Shown here: piece after piece, positions 61,534-64,000 of the stretch | How positions within the stretch are numbered: the first letter of the stretch is position 1 | Layout of the letters: each line of letters starts with the position of its first letter | Source of the DNA: Acetobacter estunensis | GTDB lineage: Bacteria; Pseudomonadota; Alphaproteobacteria; Acetobacterales; Acetobacteraceae | Reading direction: 5' to 3' | Assembly (NCBI RefSeq): GCF_011516945.1 | Contig: NZ_WOTH01000008.1 | Location: 1 to 64,000 of the forward strand | DNA: 64,000 nucleotides | Translations under genes and position numbers: made by a program | The notes under the pieces: generated by a model | The model's database searches: none | The model's input: the letters and a program-made list of their open reading frames with translations, nothing else | What the model was told of the DNA's origin: nothing

Positions 61534-63476
61534 GTGCCGGACTGCCTTCCCACCACTCTGCATCCGGCCCTCGGGGAACAATTCTGCTTGTGGATGACGA
61601 GGCGGAAATACTGGTCGCGCTGACGGATCTTCTTGAGGACGAGTTTTCCATCCTCACCGCCACCTCGGCGGCGGAGGCCTTTGCGCTTTTGCAGGAGCAC
61701 CCCGATACGGCCGTCATCGTTTCCGACCAGCGGATGCGTGATATGACGGGCGATGTGTTTCTGGCGCAGGCCCGGCAGATGTCGGACGCTGGCACCATCC
61801 TGCTGACAGGCTACGCCGATCTGGACACGGTTGCGGGTGCGCTCAACCGTGGCGCCATCACCTTCTGCGCCACGAAGCCGTGGGATCCGGGAAGCCTGCG
61901 GGCGATGGTGCGCGAGGCGGCCAATGCGTGCCGCATGCGTCGGACGCTGGCCACCGAACAGGCCTTGATGCGCAGTCTGTTCGACAATTTGCCCATGGGG
62001 CTGGCCATCACGGACGCACAGGGACGCATCACGCGGCTCAACGGTCTTGCCGCCGCTTCCTATGGCCGCCCTATGGAGAACTGTCTCGGCCATACCGAGG
62101 CCGAACTCCTGCCGGGGGAGACGCAGCGCGCCAGTGCGCTGTCAGGAGTGAGCGAGCCGATGCTGGTGGCGCGTCCGGATGCCGATGGGCAGGAACGCTG
62201 GCACAGGATTTCCCGTGTGGCGCTTTCGGGTGACGGAGCCGAGGCGCGGCCGCCCGAGACCCTGTCGGTGCTGATCGATCAGGATGTGACCGATCTGATG
62301 GACATGGAGCGACGGGCCCGGCAGGCGGACAAGATGCAGGCGATCGGCACATTGGCCGGTGGCATTGCGCATGATTTCAACAATCTGCTTACGGCCATTC
62401 TCGGCTCGCTCGAACTCGTCACCGATTTGCAACCGCCGACCGATCCCAATGTCGCGCGACTGTTCACGAATGCGATGGACGCGGCGCGTCGTGGCGCGGT
62501 GCTGACGCAGAAACTTCTGGATTTCAGTCGTCCGCGCGATTTGAGCCGCAGGCCGGTGGATGTGCCGGAGTTGCTGGTGCAGATGCAGGGACTGCTGGCC
62601 CAGAGCATCGGCGGCGGAGGTAGCCGCGCCACTCCGGTGCATCTGAAATTGCCCGAGACACCATTGCCACGGGCCTCGACCGATCCCTCATTGCTGGAAG
62701 TGGCGTTGGTCAATCTGTGTCTCAATGCGCGTGACGCCCAGCCGCAGGGCGGTGACATCACCATTTCAGCGCACGCGGCCGTTCTGTCGGATAAAAAGAC
62801 CGAAAAGCGCGTGGTTGGCCGTTCCGGGCGACCGCTTCCCGCTGGCACTTATGTAGTGGTCTCCGTGACCGATCACGGCGTGGGGATGTCGGAGGAGGTG
62901 CAGTCCCGTATTTTTGAGCCGTTCTTCACCACAAAGACCGTTGGCTCGGGCATCGGTCTGGGACTGCCGATGGTTTATGGGTTCGTGCAGCGCAATGGGG
63001 GCGATGTGTGTGTGTCCAGCACGCCCGGGAAAGGCACGTCCATCGAACTGTGGCTGCCCGCGGTCGTCTCTTCAAACGCTCCGGTGAAGGAGCCAGTCGT
63101 CGCCCGCAAGCCCGATGAGTATCTGCGGAGCATCCTTGTCGTGGATGACGAACCGGCGGTTGCGGCTGTCACCGTGGGGTTTCTCTCGCGGGCCGGTTTC
63201 CGTGTTCTGGAATGCCATGGCGGCGCACAAGCGGTCGAACTCGTGCGCACACGTCCCGATATCGGCTTGGTGGTGATGGACCTGCTCATGCCCGGGATGA
63301 ATGGCGATGAATGCGCCCGTCGCATCGGCACGTTGCGCCCGGATCTGCCGGTCATCTTCGTGACCGGCTTTGCCGATAGGGCGATCCTGCCCCCCGATGC
63401 CCGGGTGCTGGCCAAGCCGTTTACGCGAGAAGCATTGCTTTCGGATGTGACGGATCTGATCCCGAGCCGAAAATAA
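61530..63476 (+). CDS. Hybrid histidine kinase (receiver-PAS-HisKA-HATPase-receiver)
   Basis: A 648-aa hybrid kinase, last of three coupled genes. Receiver 1 (about 15-135) is complete: VDDEAE, Asp66 in VSDQRM, LLTGYAD, and ATKPWD. A PAS domain (about 150-265) starts at FDNLPMGLAITDAQGRI. HisKA has His281 in GGIAHDFNNLLTAI, followed by the ATPase domain ([43 protein letters not shown]). Receiver 2 (about 533-645) is complete with Asp584 in VVMDLLMPGMNG and LAKPF. No membrane helix is seen, so it senses a cytoplasmic signal or a partner protein. Confidence 0.92.
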   Translation: MSAGLPSHHSASGPRGTILLVDDEAEILVALTDLLEDEFSILTATSAAEAFALLQEHPDTAVIVSDQRMRDMTGDVFLAQARQMSDAGTILLTGYADLDTVAGALNRGAITFCATKPWDPGSLRAMVREAANACRMRRTLATEQALMRSLFDNLPMGLAITDAQGRITRLNGLAAASYGRPMENCLGHTEAELLPGETQRASALSGVSEPMLVARPDADGQERWHRISRVALSGDGAEARPPETLSVLIDQDVTDLMDMERRARQADKMQAIGTLAGGIAHDFNNLLTAILGSLELVTDLQPPTDPNVARLFTNAMDAARRGAVLTQKLLDFSRPRDLSRRPVDVPELLVQMQGLLAQSIGGGGSRATPVHLKLPETPLPRASTDPSLLEVALVNLCLNARDAQPQGGDITISAHAAVLSDKKTEKRVVGRSGRPLPAGTYVVVSVTDHGVGMSEEVQSRIFEPFFTTKTVGSGIGLGLPMVYGFVQRNGGDVCVSSTPGKGTSIELWLPAVVSSNAPVKEPVVARKPDEYLRSILVVDDEPAVAAVTVGFLSRAGFRVLECHGGAQAVELVRTRPDIGLVVMDLLMPGMNGDECARRIGTLRPDLPVIFVTGFADRAILPPDARVLAKPFTREALLSDVTDLIPSRK

Positions 63477-63485
63477 GCCTGCCCC

Positions 63486-64000
63486 TCACACCCGGTGAAG
63501 GCACCATGCGACGCGTCCGATGATGGTCAGTGAGTGACCATCCACTGGTGTGCCGAACACCGTATCTTCGGCGCGAAACGTCTCGGGTGGATAGATGGGG
63601 TTGTCCGACTGCACGAGAAATCCTGCCTCGGTGCGTGACACCCGTTTCACGAACAACGCACCACGCATGACGATGGCATAAACTCCTTCGATACGCGCCG
63701 TTTCGCGGGTGTCGATCACCAATCGGTCGCCGCTGCGGATGGTGGGCAGCATGGAATCCCCCTCTGCCGTGACGATCAGCACGGCAGAGGCCTGAAGGCC
63801 GAGATCTTCCGACACGAAGCCACGCGGAAAACGCATCCGTGTGGGAGATTCCTGATCGCAAACGCTCCCAAAACCGGCAGAGGCGCGAGCGTTGTAGTAC
63901 GGAATAGTGACGAGATCGCTCTCGCTGTCCTCTTTTGTCTCAACGGTATCCCCGAAAAACAGCCATTGCGCACTGACTCCCAAGACAGGTGCTAATCGCT
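63486..64000 (-). CDS. XRE/S24-type (CI/LexA-like) repressor, N-terminus outside the window
   Basis: The minus strand reads into the window edge with RLAPVLGVSAQWLFFG, which is the end of an XRE helix-turn-helix domain, so the start lies beyond 64000. The S24 peptidase domain follows: the cleavage region NARASAGFG contains the Ala-Gly pair, the nucleophile Ser is in EGDSMLPTIRSGDRLVID, and the general-base Lys in LFVKRV. Self-cleavage during DNA damage or another signal is possible. Phage CI-like repressors have this build, but no phage genes are visible here. Confidence 0.85.
   Translation of the reverse strand, partial: RLAPVLGVSAQWLFFGDTVETKEDSESDLVTIPYYNARASAGFGSVCDQESPTRMRFPRGFVSEDLGLQASAVLIVTAEGDSMLPTIRSGDRLVIDTRETARIEGVYAIVMRGALFVKRVSRTEAGFLVQSDNPIYPPETFRAEDTVFGTPVDGHSLTIIGRVAWCLHRV

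Noticed and set aside
58607-63476. A chemotaxis cluster
   Set aside because: Only a degenerate CheB-like gene is present; no CheA, CheW, CheR, CheY or receptor genes accompany it.
63486-64000. Edge of a prophage
   Set aside because: An S24 repressor alone is not enough; neighbouring genes are chromosomal signalling genes and no integrase, att site or phage structural gene is visible.

Overview
The window looks like a chromosomal segment of a GC-rich alphaproteobacterium, most probably an acetic acid bacterium (Acetobacteraceae). This is judged by eye from the protein styles: an OprB-type sugar porin, an acetoin/butanediol-type dehydrogenase, glutathione-dependent formaldehyde oxidation, NadQ-type control of NAD synthesis, a single-copy housekeeping backbone, and gloB divergent from a methyltransferase. 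The genus cannot be fixed without a search. I saw no insertion sequences, tRNA or rRNA genes, or CRISPR arrays.

Layout. 1-0.9 kb: start of an exported protein on the minus strand behind a cobalamin riboswitch, then an unexplained pair of inverted hairpin repeats. 0.9-8.9 kb: dnaE, a small FlaG-like protein, a Rieske oxygenase, rpsB-tsf and recO. 8.9-12.4 kb: a hydratase, and a YeiH-type transporter divergent from its LysR regulator. 12.4-21.4 kb: parC, then six translationally coupled genes for a hydrogenase-4/complex I-like membrane complex that lacks the NiFe ligands. 21.4-28.2 kb: phospholipid synthesis (pssA, psd, plsC), gloB, a methyltransferase and an acetoin reductase. 28.2-38.4 kb: ftsEX with a DUF218 gene, a zinc-ribbon protein, small lipoproteins, rplM-rpsI and envelope-type hypotheticals. 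38.5-47.5 kb: panBC, two c-di-GMP enzymes (globin-coupled GGDEF; PAS-GGDEF-EAL), a FUSC efflux protein, a GST and a LysR regulator divergent from an SDR. 48.5-51.4 kb: nadQ and nadA-nadC with a perfect palindromic operator. 51.4-54.2 kb: an OprB porin with a very AT-rich island upstream, then a RidA-family gene. 54.4-56.7 kb: formaldehyde detoxification (frmA, fghA) and a decayed NmrA-like gene. 56.9-63.5 kb: ppx, then a three-gene signalling operon with a degenerate CheB-like protein and two complex histidine kinases. The window ends inside an S24 (CI/LexA-like) repressor gene.

Four items deserve most attention. First, the hydrogenase-4-like operon has lost the nickel-ligand cysteines in its large subunit while keeping the cluster ligands in its NuoB-like subunit, so it resembles the Ehr class of complexes. 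Second, the CheB-like protein appears dead in both its receiver and its methylesterase domain, yet is coupled to two kinases that look active. Third, a perfect 31-bp NadQ operator covers the nadA promoter of an operon without nadB. Fourth, two long perfect or near-perfect inverted repeats sit in LysR-controlled divergent promoters.

All functional calls come from reading motifs and family resemblance. No database search was run.
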